64,000 nucleotides of DNA, taken from NCBI RefSeq assembly GCF_024171725.1, contig NZ_JAMTCG010000003.1:434001-498000 (forward strand). The letters run 5' to 3'. The notes beneath the pieces were generated by a model, which was not told where the DNA came from, did not search any database, and saw only the letters and a program-made list of their open reading frames with translations. The translations under genes and the position numbers were made by a program. This document shows positions 8,205 to 17,754 of the stretch, one piece after another. The number at the start of each line of letters is the position of its first letter. The first letter of the stretch is position 1. This DNA is from Williamsia serinedens. Lineage in GTDB: Bacteria > Actinomycetota > Actinomycetes > Mycobacteriales > Mycobacteriaceae.

Positions 8205-9078
8205 GCCCGACGGTGCGGAAGCCGACGTTGCCGGCGGTCGAGGTCGGGGTGCTGTGGGAGCGTGCGGCGACGCGGTAGCGGCGGCACCAGGAGTCGTCGC
8301 AGAGGTAGGACCCGCCGCGCAGGACCCGCGCCCCACCCCGCTCGGCACCGCCGGGGTCGACGTCGGACGAACGGCGGTAGTACCGCGGGTCGAACCGGTC
8401 GGCGCACCACTCCCACACGTTGCCGATGACCTGCCGGAGCCCGAACCCGTTCGGCGGCAGGGCCGACGCCGGGAGCGTCGCCGCGACACCCACCCGGGAC
8501 GCCGGCTCGCCAGGGAACGGCGCACCCCAGAACGACGGCGTGTAGATCCGACACATGCTGCGTCCGTCGGGTTCTCGCTCGTCACCCCACGGGAAGCGCG
8601 CCCCGGGCAGTCCGCCACGCGCGGCCATCTCCCACTGCGCCTCGGTCGGCAGGGCACGACCGGCCCACGCGCAGTACGCGATCGCGTCGTCGAACGACAC
8701 GTGCACCACCGGGTGGTCGTCGAGGCCGTCGAGGTCCGACCGCGGGCCGGCCGGGTGGCGCCAGTCCGCCCCCTGCACGGCCAGCCACCACGGGGCGTCC
8801 ACCGACGCACCCAGGACCGCGGGGTCGTCGCGATCGACGAGCGCGTGGAACACCGTCGACGACCCCGACGCCTCCGCGGTCGTGCGGTGACCGGTCGCGG
8901 CGACGAACGCGGCGAAGTCCCGGTTGCGGACGGTGGTCTCGTCGATCGCGAACACACGCATCTCCACCAGGTGCACCGGGGTCTCGCCGTCGGGCGGCAG
9001 GCCCTCACCGTGGGCGTCACCCATGGCGAACCGCCCGCCCGGTACCGGCCGTTGTGCGACGGCGTGCCGCGTGCTCAC
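8197..9078 (-). CDS. formylglycine-generating enzyme (sulfatase maturase)
   Basis: A 293-residue FGE/SUMF1-type enzyme that oxidises the active-site cysteine of type I sulfatases to formylglycine. The C-terminal signature RVLRGGSYLCDDSWCRRYRVAARS holds the two catalytic copper-binding cysteines, Cys260 and Cys265, five apart as in human FGE (336/341) and the Streptomyces enzyme. The N-terminal PGGRFAMGD, the ALPTEAQWEMAARGG stretch and the GNVWEWCADRF segment are all typical. Related EgtB and PvdO proteins lack this cysteine pair, so FGE is the best reading. Its GTG start overlaps the TGA of the sulfotransferase gene (GTGA), so the two are translationally coupled. A sulfatase tail at the left window edge is a possible client. 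Confidence 0.9.
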   Translation of the reverse strand: MSTRHAVAQRPVPGGRFAMGDAHGEGLPPDGETPVHLVEMRVFAIDETTVRNRDFAAFVAATGHRTTAEASGSSTVFHALVDRDDPAVLGASVDAPWWLAVQGADWRHPAGPRSDLDGLDDHPVVHVSFDDAIAYCAWAGRALPTEAQWEMAARGGLPGARFPWGDEREPDGRSMCRIYTPSFWGAPFPGEPASRVGVAATLPASALPPNGFGLRQVIGNVWEWCADRFDPRYYRRSSDVDPGGAERGGARVLRGGSYLCDDSWCRRYRVAARSHSTPTSTAGNVGFRTVGRG

Positions 9079-9929
9079 GACTCCGCGGCGGGGACGGCGT
9101 CCGGATGCGCGGTGGACACGGGGTATCCGTGCTCGGCGGCCTCGTCGCGGTAGCGGGCGACCCACTCCCGCGATCGCGCGTCGCCCTGCCGCCGCAGCGG
9201 GGGTGGCGGTGCGAGCGTCGGGTCGAGTCCGAGGACGTCGAGGACGCGCGCGGTGGTGGAGGTCGGGTCGGCGACGAGCTCGTCGAACTCGATCCGCAGC
9301 GGTTCGATGCCCTCGCGGGTGAACCACCCCTCCCAGGCGCGCTGCTGCGCGACGAAGTACTCCGCGAGATGGGCGATCGCCCCGAGGTGGTACTCGGCGC
9401 GGGCGTCGCGGTCCGACGCGCCGGCCGTCCACTCCTGGGTCTGGACCGCCCGCCACATCGACACGGCCTGCCCGGCGACGTCCGCACGGTGCACGTACAC
9501 CCAGAGCGGCTCGACGCCGACCACCGCCTCGACCGCCTCACGCAGCAGGGGCTCTCGACCACCCAGCAGGTCACGGACGCGGTGACAGAGCAGGGTCGAC
9601 TGATTCCACATCAACTTGCCGCCCCACACACCGTTCTCGCCGACCCCCTGCCCGCGCACGTCGTCGCGCCACTCCTGCGCGTCACGGGTGTCGGGGCGGC
9701 CCGGCCGCACGGGTGCCAAGAGGGCGTCGATCGCGGGGTCGTGGACACCGACGAACCAGTCCGGCGACTGCGGCGGGAGCGACGTGTCGGGCAGGTACTC
9801 GAAGAACTCCGCCGGGCGACCGGCCACTCCGGTGACACGCAACGACTCGACGAGCAGGGTGCTGCCGCTGCGCTGGCTGGCACACACCAGGTAGGCGCGA
9901 TCGATATCGGGACGACCGGGTCCGCTCAC
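9075..9929 (-). CDS. stf0: trehalose 2-sulfotransferase, Stf0 type
   Basis: A 284-residue PAPS-dependent sulfotransferase. It follows mycobacterial Stf0 closely: SQRSGSTLLVESLR (residues 18-31) is the 5'-phosphosulfate loop, Glu41 in the EFFEYLP segment corresponds to the catalytic base Glu36 of Stf0, and GVWGGKLMWNQ and VSMWRAVQTQEW are further hallmark stretches. Stf0 makes trehalose-2-sulfate, the first step of sulfolipid-1 synthesis in M. tuberculosis; relatives outside the pathogens make it for unknown lipids. No polyketide synthase or acyltransferase for sulfolipids is nearby. It starts with GTG and is overlapped by the FGE gene. It is divergent from pgi. The PAP it releases could be cleared by CysQ (17755-18531). 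Confidence 0.9.
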   Translation of the reverse strand: MSGPGRPDIDRAYLVCASQRSGSTLLVESLRVTGVAGRPAEFFEYLPDTSLPPQSPDWFVGVHDPAIDALLAPVRPGRPDTRDAQEWRDDVRGQGVGENGVWGGKLMWNQSTLLCHRVRDLLGGREPLLREAVEAVVGVEPLWVYVHRADVAGQAVSMWRAVQTQEWTAGASDRDARAEYHLGAIAHLAEYFVAQQRAWEGWFTREGIEPLRIEFDELVADPTSTTARVLDVLGLDPTLAPPPPLRRQGDARSREWVARYRDEAAEHGYPVSTAHPDAVPAAES

Positions 9930-10010
9930 CGCCTCAGACTAGAAGGCGACTCCTCCCGCCGCCCATCGGATGTATCCACACCGCCCAGCGTGATCCGAAC
10001 CCCGCGCCAC

Positions 10011-10016
10011 TAGGCT
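10011..10016 (+). promoter_or_regulatory. candidate -10 box for pgi
   Basis: TAGGCT fits the TANNNT consensus and lies about 55 bases before the pgi start. No convincing -35 box is seen. A small GC dyad (CCCGCG-T-CGCGGG) follows in the leader. Confidence 0.3.
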
Positions 10017-10071
10017 GGGCATCACCGGGGGGACCCCGCGTCGCGGGACCGCGAGTCGAAGGGTCGGATGC

Positions 10072-11820
<1,749 letters not shown>

Positions 11821-11827
11821 CCTCCCC

Positions 11828-13135
11828 GTGACGCAGCCGGCGGTCACACGCTTCTCCGTGGTGGACGACATGTTCTACCGCGGCCACCACGGGCGCGGTC
11901 CATCGTCGGTGATGCAGGGGGTGTGGCGCTTCACCGAACGCGTCGAACCCGACGACCTGGCCGCGATGCACGCGGCGTTGACCGCGGGGGCGCTGACACG
12001 CCGCGTGTACTCGTCCCGGGTACCGTTCGCCCGTCGCTGCCTGGTCGGCGGTGCGCGGGTCACACCCCTCGTCGTCGACGAGATCCCGATCCCCGCCGAC
12101 GGCGTCGTCGCGTGGGCCGACCTGCGCGCCTGCACGCCACTCGACGTCGACGACGGCCCGGTGTGGGAGCTCGCGCTCGGCCACGTCGAGGGCGCTGGAT
12201 CCGTTGTCACGCTGAGCTGTTCGCACCTGGTGACCGGAGGGGTCGGGATGGTCGCGATCGCGGAGGCGTCCTTGGCGACCGGCGCCGCGGTGACCGACCC
12301 GCCGCCGCCACCGGACCCACCGCGCCTGCGTGACGACCTGCGCGACGCGCTCACACTGTGGTTCCACGTCGTCGTCGCCGTCCTGGTCTCGCTCGCCCGG
12401 GCATGCGTGGACCGGACGGTGCGCGCCGAGCTGCTCGGCGCGGCCCGGACCACCGCCTCGGACACGCCGACGCCGGCGGTGGCCTCGCACCGCACCACGA
12501 TCGTCGACCTCGACGCCGAGGACTTCGCGGCGGTCGTCGCGCGCGAGAACACCTCGCCCACCGCGGTGTTCGTCGCCCTGGTCGCCGCGTGCGCGCGGTC
12601 GGTGCACGGCCGGGACACGGTCAGGGTGGCCGTCCCGGTCGCCATGCCCGACGGCTCGGTGGGCAGTTCGGTCGTCACCGTCGCCGCCGACGACGCGCTC
12701 GCCGACCTCGGCGCGCGGATCCGACGCGTCGCTGCGCGGGCACGCGAGCACGCCGTCGCCTCCGACGCCCGCCCCGCCGACCCGTTGGCCGCCGTCATCG
12801 GGTCGCCCGGGGGCATGCCCGACGAGCTGATGCAGATCGTCGGCGACCGGATCGCGGCCCGCGTCACCGGCGACCCCGGTATGGACGACGGACTCGCCTC
12901 GAGTCTCGGTGTCCTGCCCGACGCGTTCCTCGGTGTGGGAGGGCACCCGTCGGACGGTCTCGCGGTGCGCGCGGTGACGACGAACCGATCGGCCGCGAAA
13001 GTCGGTGTGGGCGCGTGGATGGCCCGGTCCTCGGCGCGGGTCACCATCGCCTTCGACCTGACCGGCGTCACCGACGGGGACGACGTGATCGCGGCCACCC
13101 TGGGTGCGTGGGGGTTACGTCACCGACCGTGGTGA
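11828..13135 (+). CDS. condensation/WS-DGAT-fold protein with degenerate active site
   Basis: A 435-residue protein with the overall layout of CoA-dependent acyltransferase-fold proteins (wax ester synthase/DGAT, PapA or NRPS condensation domains): an N-terminal half with a LTRRVYSSRVPFARR segment like the DGAT family's PGARRRW region, and a second half with VRVAVPVAMPDG and a final AFDLTGV strand. The catalytic HHxxxDG motif is not there; the matching strand reads LSCSHLVTGGVG, with the first His replaced by Ser and Asp by Gly. It is therefore probably not a standard acyltransferase. A hydrophobic stretch (LTLWFHVVVAVLVSLARAC) sits between the halves. The GTG start lies 7 bp after pgi, so the two are probably co-transcribed. 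Confidence 0.6.
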   Translation: MTQPAVTRFSVVDDMFYRGHHGRGPSSVMQGVWRFTERVEPDDLAAMHAALTAGALTRRVYSSRVPFARRCLVGGARVTPLVVDEIPIPADGVVAWADLRACTPLDVDDGPVWELALGHVEGAGSVVTLSCSHLVTGGVGMVAIAEASLATGAAVTDPPPPPDPPRLRDDLRDALTLWFHVVVAVLVSLARACVDRTVRAELLGAARTTASDTPTPAVASHRTTIVDLDAEDFAAVVARENTSPTAVFVALVAACARSVHGRDTVRVAVPVAMPDGSVGSSVVTVAADDALADLGARIRRVAARAREHAVASDARPADPLAAVIGSPGGMPDELMQIVGDRIAARVTGDPGMDDGLASSLGVLPDAFLGVGGHPSDGLAVRAVTTNRSAAKVGVGAWMARSSARVTIAFDLTGVTDGDDVIAATLGAWGLRHRPW

Positions 13136-13177
13136 GGTGGTTCCGCTCGTCTCCCACGGTCCGTATGGTCGCCCCCG

Positions 13178-14101
13178 ATGACGACGGACATCCTCGCCTT
13201 CACCTGGACCGACACGAACCGACTCTGGCTCGTCGAGAACCCCATCCGGATAACGGCATACGTGCTGGTGGCGCTGGTCGCCCGCTGGGCCGTGCACCGG
13301 ATGATCGACAGGGCCACCCGCCCGCGCGGGTCCGGCGCCCCGAGATCGACACCCGCACTGGTCCGCCACCTCCGCGACCGCGCGCCCTCGGGTCTGCGGG
13401 ACGCGACCGCGATCGAACGGCGCCAGCAGCGCGCCGAGACCATCGGCTCCGTCCTGAAGTCGACGGTGTCGGTCATCCTGCTCATCTGGGTGGTGCTGTC
13501 GGTGTTCTCGGTGGTCGGCGTGAACATCGCCCCGTTCCTGGCCTCGGCCGGGATCATCGGGCTCGCCATCGGTTTCGGTGCCCAGAACCTGGTGAAGGAC
13601 TTCGTGTCGGGCGTGTTCATGCTCCTCGAGGACCAGTACGGCGTCGGTGACGTCGTCGACCTCGGGGAGGCCACCGGCGAGGTCGAGACGGTGGGCCTGC
13701 GGGTCACCACCGTCCGCGACATCGACGGCACCCTCTGGTACGTCCGCAACGGCGAGATCGTCCGGGTCGGGAACATGAGTCAGGACCACGCCGTGGCCCG
13801 CATCGAGATCCCCGTCGGCCACGACGCCGACGTCGCCCGTGCGCAGGTGGTCGCGCTGACCGCGGCACGGGATGCGGTCGACGACCCGCAGATCTCCGCC
13901 GAGGTCCTCGGACAGCCACAGATGCTCGGTGTACAGGACATCACCGCGGCGATGGTGACCCTGCGGATGACGGTCACCACCTCGCCCAGTGCGCAATGGG
14001 CGGTGGCCCGTCGCATCCGCGAAGCGGTCCTGATGGCGTTCGACGAACACGGCATCGCCCGTCCCGCCGCGGCCGCTCTCGCCGCCGCCACCGACGGCTG
14101 A
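13178..14101 (+). CDS. MscS-type mechanosensitive ion channel
   Basis: A 307-residue small-conductance mechanosensitive channel protein. The pore-lining helix and beta-domain junction is clear: FLASAGIIGLAIGFGAQNLVKDFVSGVFMLLEDQYGVGDVVDLG, as in MscS TM3 and the start of the beta domain. Two earlier membrane segments are seen at about residues 24-42 and 92-115, with a basic, Arg/Pro-rich cytosolic loop between them, which is longer than in E. coli MscS. The C-terminal part is the alpha/beta cytosolic domain. The channel opens on membrane stretch and releases solutes on osmotic downshock. A TATGGT hexamer at 13164-13169 suggests its own promoter. Confidence 0.93.
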   Translation: MTTDILAFTWTDTNRLWLVENPIRITAYVLVALVARWAVHRMIDRATRPRGSGAPRSTPALVRHLRDRAPSGLRDATAIERRQQRAETIGSVLKSTVSVILLIWVVLSVFSVVGVNIAPFLASAGIIGLAIGFGAQNLVKDFVSGVFMLLEDQYGVGDVVDLGEATGEVETVGLRVTTVRDIDGTLWYVRNGEIVRVGNMSQDHAVARIEIPVGHDADVARAQVVALTAARDAVDDPQISAEVLGQPQMLGVQDITAAMVTLRMTVTTSPSAQWAVARRIREAVLMAFDEHGIARPAAAALAAATDG

Positions 14102-14150
14102 CGCGCGCGACGCCGCGGTCGCAATCGGCGGACGCGCGCGGACGGACCTT

Positions 14151-14156
14151 TACGAT
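14151..14156 (+). promoter_or_regulatory. -10 element of a leaderless lipoprotein transcript
   Basis: TACGAT lies exactly six bases before the ATG at 14163, and there is no ribosome site. A start at the A of ATG is expected. Confidence 0.5.
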
Positions 14157-14162
14157 CTGTCC

Positions 14163-14870
14163 ATGACAGCCACGTCGACGGCCGCCGCACCTCGATCGTC
14201 ACGACGACCGCGCACCCCGTGGGTGGGCGCCGCCGCTGCCACGGCGTGCACCGCCGCGCTGGTGGCGGGATGCGCCTCGGGCACCACCGGCGACCAGTCC
14301 GGGACCCCGGCGCGACCCAGCGTGTCGGTCCCGGTGTCGGCCGACGTCACCGCGCCCGCCGGCCCCGTCGACCGCACCGCGCCCGGTGCGGCCCTGTCGT
14401 TCGGACAGAGCGCCTATCTCCCCGCGAACGCGTTCCGCCCGGCCGGGCAGCTCGTGATGGTCACCCCGACCGGCGTCGAGCCCGGGGTGGCGGGCGACCT
14501 GCCGGAATCCGTCACCGACGGCGGGACCCCGTTCTACGTGCACGTCACGTTCACCAGCCTGGTGGACCGCGTCGTCGACGTGCCGTCGGTGGTCGGTCTC
14601 GCCGGGAGTCCCGACGGACGGACGGCGACGCGGTCCGTCGACCCGCCCGGCGGCCTGCGCCAGTGCGTGCAGACGGACCCGCCCAAGAACCCGACCCGCG
14701 GCCAGTCGTGGGCGACGTGCTTCATCGCCGTCGCGGACAAGGGCGTCGACGTGAACCGCGTCATCTACTGGGCCCAGACGACGACCGACCCGGCCGACGA
14801 CTACAAGGCCACCCCGGTCGTGTGGTCGACGCCCGGCACCCCGGCGGCCTCGTCGGCACCCACGTCGTAG
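14163..14870 (+). CDS. hypothetical lipoprotein
   Basis: A 235-residue exported lipoprotein of unknown role. A basic N-terminus and hydrophobic core lead to the lipobox LVAGC with Cys37 as the lipidated residue. The mature part starts with a Pro/Ser/Thr-rich linker of about 40 residues, then a beta-rich domain containing FYVHVTFTSLVD, which resembles the immunoglobulin-like DUF4352/telokin-type domains of actinobacterial lipoproteins, though that match is only by feel. Two Cys residues in the second half may form a disulfide. It ends 4 bp before the stop of the convergent diguanylate cyclase gene, so the two mRNAs must overlap at their 3' ends. Confidence 0.75.
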   Translation: MTATSTAAAPRSSRRPRTPWVGAAAATACTAALVAGCASGTTGDQSGTPARPSVSVPVSADVTAPAGPVDRTAPGAALSFGQSAYLPANAFRPAGQLVMVTPTGVEPGVAGDLPESVTDGGTPFYVHVTFTSLVDRVVDVPSVVGLAGSPDGRTATRSVDPPGGLRQCVQTDPPKNPTRGQSWATCFIAVADKGVDVNRVIYWAQTTTDPADDYKATPVVWSTPGTPAASSAPTS

Positions 14871-14874
14871 GGCG

Positions 14875-15996
14875 TCACCAGGACTGACCGCCGTGGTGGT
14901 GGTGGACGCGGGTGCGGACCGTGTTGCCGCCCGACCGCTTCGCCTCGTACATCGCGGCGTCGGCCAGCTCGGTGTAGAGCGAGGTGGTCATCAGACGACC
15001 GGCGCCGGTGATGTCGCCGGTCATGTGCACCACGCCGACGCTGGCCGTGACCACGGGGTCGGTGACGGTCGCGATCGTGTGCAGCACGTGGTTGGCCAGT
15101 CGCTGGGGGTCGGTCCACCGCAGGCTGTCGGCGATCACGAACTCGTCGCCACCGGTCCGGGCGACCACACCACTCGTCCCGACGGCCTGGCGTAGGCGCG
15201 CCGCGATCTCGGCGAGCACGACGTCGCCGTGGCGATGCCCCCAGCGGTCGTTGATCTCCTTGAAGTTGTCGAGGTCGGCGACGATGATCGCGACCCCGCG
15301 GTCGTTCATCGCGGTCATCCGCTCGAGGGCGCGGTCGAGGCCGCGGCGGTTGAGGACGCCGGTCAGCGTGTCGACCTCCGACGCCGCCGCCTCGGACGAG
15401 AGCGTCTCCAGCAGGAACTGCGTCGCGACCGGGACGACCACCAGGGCGGTGAGGACCTGGGCCACGGCGACCGTGGCCAGGGTGATGCCCGACTGTCCCG
15501 TCTCGACCGTTCGCCAGGCGATCACCACCGTCGTGACGACGGACAGCACGAGGTGGGTGATCAGCATGCGGGCGCCGTGGAACACCGCGATGTACCCGGC
15601 GACCACGACGAGCACCAGGCAGCCGTAGATGCCACCGAGTGACTCCGACTGCGCGACGATCCCGGCAACCGTCGCGACGTCGCAGGCCACCACCCACATC
15701 CGCGACCGCGACGCCGACGGCCACGGGAGGACGACCCACATCGCTGCCGCGCACACCCCGAGGACGGCGCTGGCGATGCCGATGCCCGTCCACACCCCGG
15801 CGGTGTCTCCGTCGCTGACGTACACGATGGGGACCAGGCAGAGAAGGCCGGTGGTGACCGCGACCAGCAGACGGGCCGGGTCGATGAGCTGTCGGTCGGC
15901 GAGGTACTCGCTGAGGAACCCGAACTGGTCGCCCCGACGCCACCAGTGGCCGAGGACCCATCCGAGCTGTTCCAGCGCGACGGGCAGCCGGATCAC
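14875..15996 (-). CDS. membrane diguanylate cyclase (GGDEF)
   Basis: A 373-residue protein that should make cyclic di-GMP from two GTP. The N-terminal ~200 residues hold about six hydrophobic helices and form a membrane sensor region without a known domain. The GGDEF domain follows: DTLTGVLNRRG (209-219), DLDNFKEINDRWGHRHGD with metal-binding Asp241, and an intact TGGDEF with the signature at 282-286. The RxxD inhibitory site normally found just upstream of the signature is missing, so product inhibition there is unlikely. The GTG start is preceded by a very strong GGAGGGGGAG. No EAL domain or c-di-GMP target gene is nearby. Confidence 0.93.
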   Translation of the reverse strand: MIRLPVALEQLGWVLGHWWRRGDQFGFLSEYLADRQLIDPARLLVAVTTGLLCLVPIVYVSDGDTAGVWTGIGIASAVLGVCAAAMWVVLPWPSASRSRMWVVACDVATVAGIVAQSESLGGIYGCLVLVVVAGYIAVFHGARMLITHLVLSVVTTVVIAWRTVETGQSGITLATVAVAQVLTALVVVPVATQFLLETLSSEAAASEVDTLTGVLNRRGLDRALERMTAMNDRGVAIIVADLDNFKEINDRWGHRHGDVVLAEIAARLRQAVGTSGVVARTGGDEFVIADSLRWTDPQRLANHVLHTIATVTDPVVTASVGVVHMTGDITGAGRLMTTSLYTELADAAMYEAKRSGGNTVRTRVHHHHGGQSW

Positions 15997-16064
15997 GACT
16001 CCCCCTCCATGTGCGTGCCCCCCGACGACCCGGGTGCGGCATCACACCCGCCGTGCACTGTGAC

Positions 16065-16081
16065 GCCGCACAGGCTGCGGC
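16065..16081 (-). terminator. hairpin after the Fpg-SDR pair
   Basis: The inverted repeat GCCGCA-CAGGC-TGCGGC lies 17 bases beyond the stop of the SDR gene, in the direction of transcription. There is no T tract. It may end the two-gene transcript before the diguanylate cyclase gene. Confidence 0.4.
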
Positions 16082-16097
16082 GTGCGCTGATGCTAGC

Positions 16098-16838
16098 TCA
16101 CACCATGCGGCGGGTGACGGCTCCGGGAAGGTGTCCGAGGGCCAGATCGATCGCGGCCCACGGCCAGCGCGGCACCGCCTCGCGCAGCGGTTCGCGTTCG
16201 ATGGCGGCGACGAGCGCTGCGACACCCTTGTCGCGGTCGACCATCATCGGACTCTTCACGCCGGCGTTGATGTCGGTGGAGATGTACCCCGGCAGCAGGA
16301 TGCTGACCCGGATCGGCGACGACCGCAGCTCGGCCTGCAGCCCCTCGCCGATCGCCGTCAGCCCCGCCTTCGACGCGGAGTAGGCGGTCTGCGCCTTGGG
16401 CAGCCCGCGCACGGCACTCATCGAGCTGATCAGCACGAGGTGCCCGTGGTCCTGCGCCCGGAAGATCGCCATCGCCGCCTCGACCTGCGCCAGGGCGCCG
16501 ATGAGGTTGGTGCGGACGGTCTCGATGTTGGCGTCGGCGCGTCCGGTGCCCAGCGGCGCACCCTTGCCCAGACCTGCGTTCACCACGACGCGGTCGAGAC
16601 CACCGAGGCGCTGCGCGAGGTCGTCGAACACGACCGGCACGCGGTCGGTGTCGGTGACGTCGAGTTCGGCGACCTCGACCGTCTTCGCCGACCCCGACAC
16701 CTCGGCGGCGAGGGTCTCGAGGCGGTCGAGTCGGCGGGCGGCCAACGCGAGCGAGCGGCCGCGCTGCGCGAAGGCGCGGGCCATGCCCTCGCCGAGACCG
16801 GAACTCGCACCGGTGATGAGGATCGACTGTCGGGTCAC
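16098..16838 (-). CDS. short-chain dehydrogenase/reductase
   Basis: A 246-residue classical SDR. The nucleotide motif TGASSGLG is at residues 9-16, NAGLGKG is in the middle and the catalytic set ISSM...YSASK is at about 141-157. Arg residues just after the second strand (LAARRLDRL) suggest NADP as the cofactor. The C-terminal part, with AIEREPLREAVPRWPWAAIDLAL, looks like the membrane-associated SDRs of mycolic-acid bacteria that handle lipid substrates. It starts with GTG 10 bp after the Fpg stop, so both are in one transcript, without an evident functional link. Confidence 0.88.
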   Translation of the reverse strand: MTRQSILITGASSGLGEGMARAFAQRGRSLALAARRLDRLETLAAEVSGSAKTVEVAELDVTDTDRVPVVFDDLAQRLGGLDRVVVNAGLGKGAPLGTGRADANIETVRTNLIGALAQVEAAMAIFRAQDHGHLVLISSMSAVRGLPKAQTAYSASKAGLTAIGEGLQAELRSSPIRVSILLPGYISTDINAGVKSPMMVDRDKGVAALVAAIEREPLREAVPRWPWAAIDLALGHLPGAVTRRMV

Positions 16839-16848
16839 CGGAGGGAAT

Positions 16849-17736
16849 CTACTTGAGCAGCCGCGACATCCGTCGGTCGGCGAGCACCTTGCCGCCCGTC
16901 TGACAGGTCGGGCAGTACTGGAAGGACCGGTCGGCGAACGACACCTCGCGCACGGTGTCCCCGCACACCGGGCACGGCATCCCGGTCCGGGCGTGCACGC
17001 GCAGGCCGGATCGCTTCTCCGACTTCATCGTCGCGACCTCCTGCCCCTCGAGGCGGACGATCGCGTCGGAGAGCACCGCATGCATCGCGACCCACAGCCG
17101 CTCGACGGCCTCGGCGTCCAGCGATCTCGCCGTCGCGAACGGCGACAGCTTCGCGGTGTGGAGGATCTCGTCGCTGTAGGCGTTGCCGATCCCGCTGATG
17201 ATGCGCTGGTCGGTGAGCAAGGTCTTGATGCGCGAACCGGTCCCGGCCAGGAGCGCGGTGAACTCCTCGCGGGTCAGGGCGAGCGCGTCGGGTCCGAGGG
17301 ACGCGATGCGGTCGACGTCGGCGACGGCCCGGACGATCCACACCGCGAGCCGCTTCTGGGTGCCGGCCTCGGTGACGTCGAACCCCTCGCCCGGCAGACC
17401 GCAGTGCACGCGCAGGGCGATCGGCCCCTTCCCGCCCGGCCGGGGCGGCGTCTGCGACAGCGCGCTCGACCACCGCAGCCACCCGGCCCGCGACAGGTGG
17501 ATGACGAGGTGGATGGGGTCCGGCTCGGGACCCGGATCAGCGGGGTCGGTGGTGATGACCAGGTATTTGCCGATGCGGCCGACGCGGGCGACGACCCGTC
17601 CGGCCAGGGCCGAGTACGGCGGGTCGGCGGTCTTCAACACGGCAAGGGAGGCGACGTCGACCCGTCGGATGGGCAGTCCGGCCGCGCGGCCGTCGACGTA
17701 GTCGGCGATGGCCTGCACCTCGGGCAACTCCGGCAT
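16849..17736 (-). CDS. Fpg/Nei family DNA glycosylase
   Basis: A 295-residue base-excision repair enzyme. The mature N-terminus PELPEV is intact: Pro2 is the nucleophile and Glu3 the general acid in this family. The helix-two-turn-helix region contains the conserved GIGNAYSDEILH segment, and the C-terminal zinc finger has four cysteines, CPVC and CPTC, 20 residues apart. The enzyme should remove oxidised purines or pyrimidines and nick the abasic site. Fpg and Nei cannot be told apart here; the extended region around residues 80-110 is like the actinobacterial branch of unknown base preference. Its ATG is only 18 bp from the divergent cysQ start. Confidence 0.9.
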   Translation of the reverse strand: MPELPEVQAIADYVDGRAAGLPIRRVDVASLAVLKTADPPYSALAGRVVARVGRIGKYLVITTDPADPGPEPDPIHLVIHLSRAGWLRWSSALSQTPPRPGGKGPIALRVHCGLPGEGFDVTEAGTQKRLAVWIVRAVADVDRIASLGPDALALTREEFTALLAGTGSRIKTLLTDQRIISGIGNAYSDEILHTAKLSPFATARSLDAEAVERLWVAMHAVLSDAIVRLEGQEVATMKSEKRSGLRVHARTGMPCPVCGDTVREVSFADRSFQYCPTCQTGGKVLADRRMSRLLK

Positions 17737-17742
17737 GCCATC

Positions 17743-17748
17743 TAGTCT
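17743..17748 (+). promoter_or_regulatory. -10 element of leaderless cysQ
   Basis: TAGTCT is six bases before the cysQ ATG, inside the 18-bp gap to the divergent Fpg/Nei gene. No ribosome site fits in the gap, so the cysQ mRNA must be leaderless if this is its promoter. Confidence 0.5.
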
Positions 17749-17754
17749 GCACTG

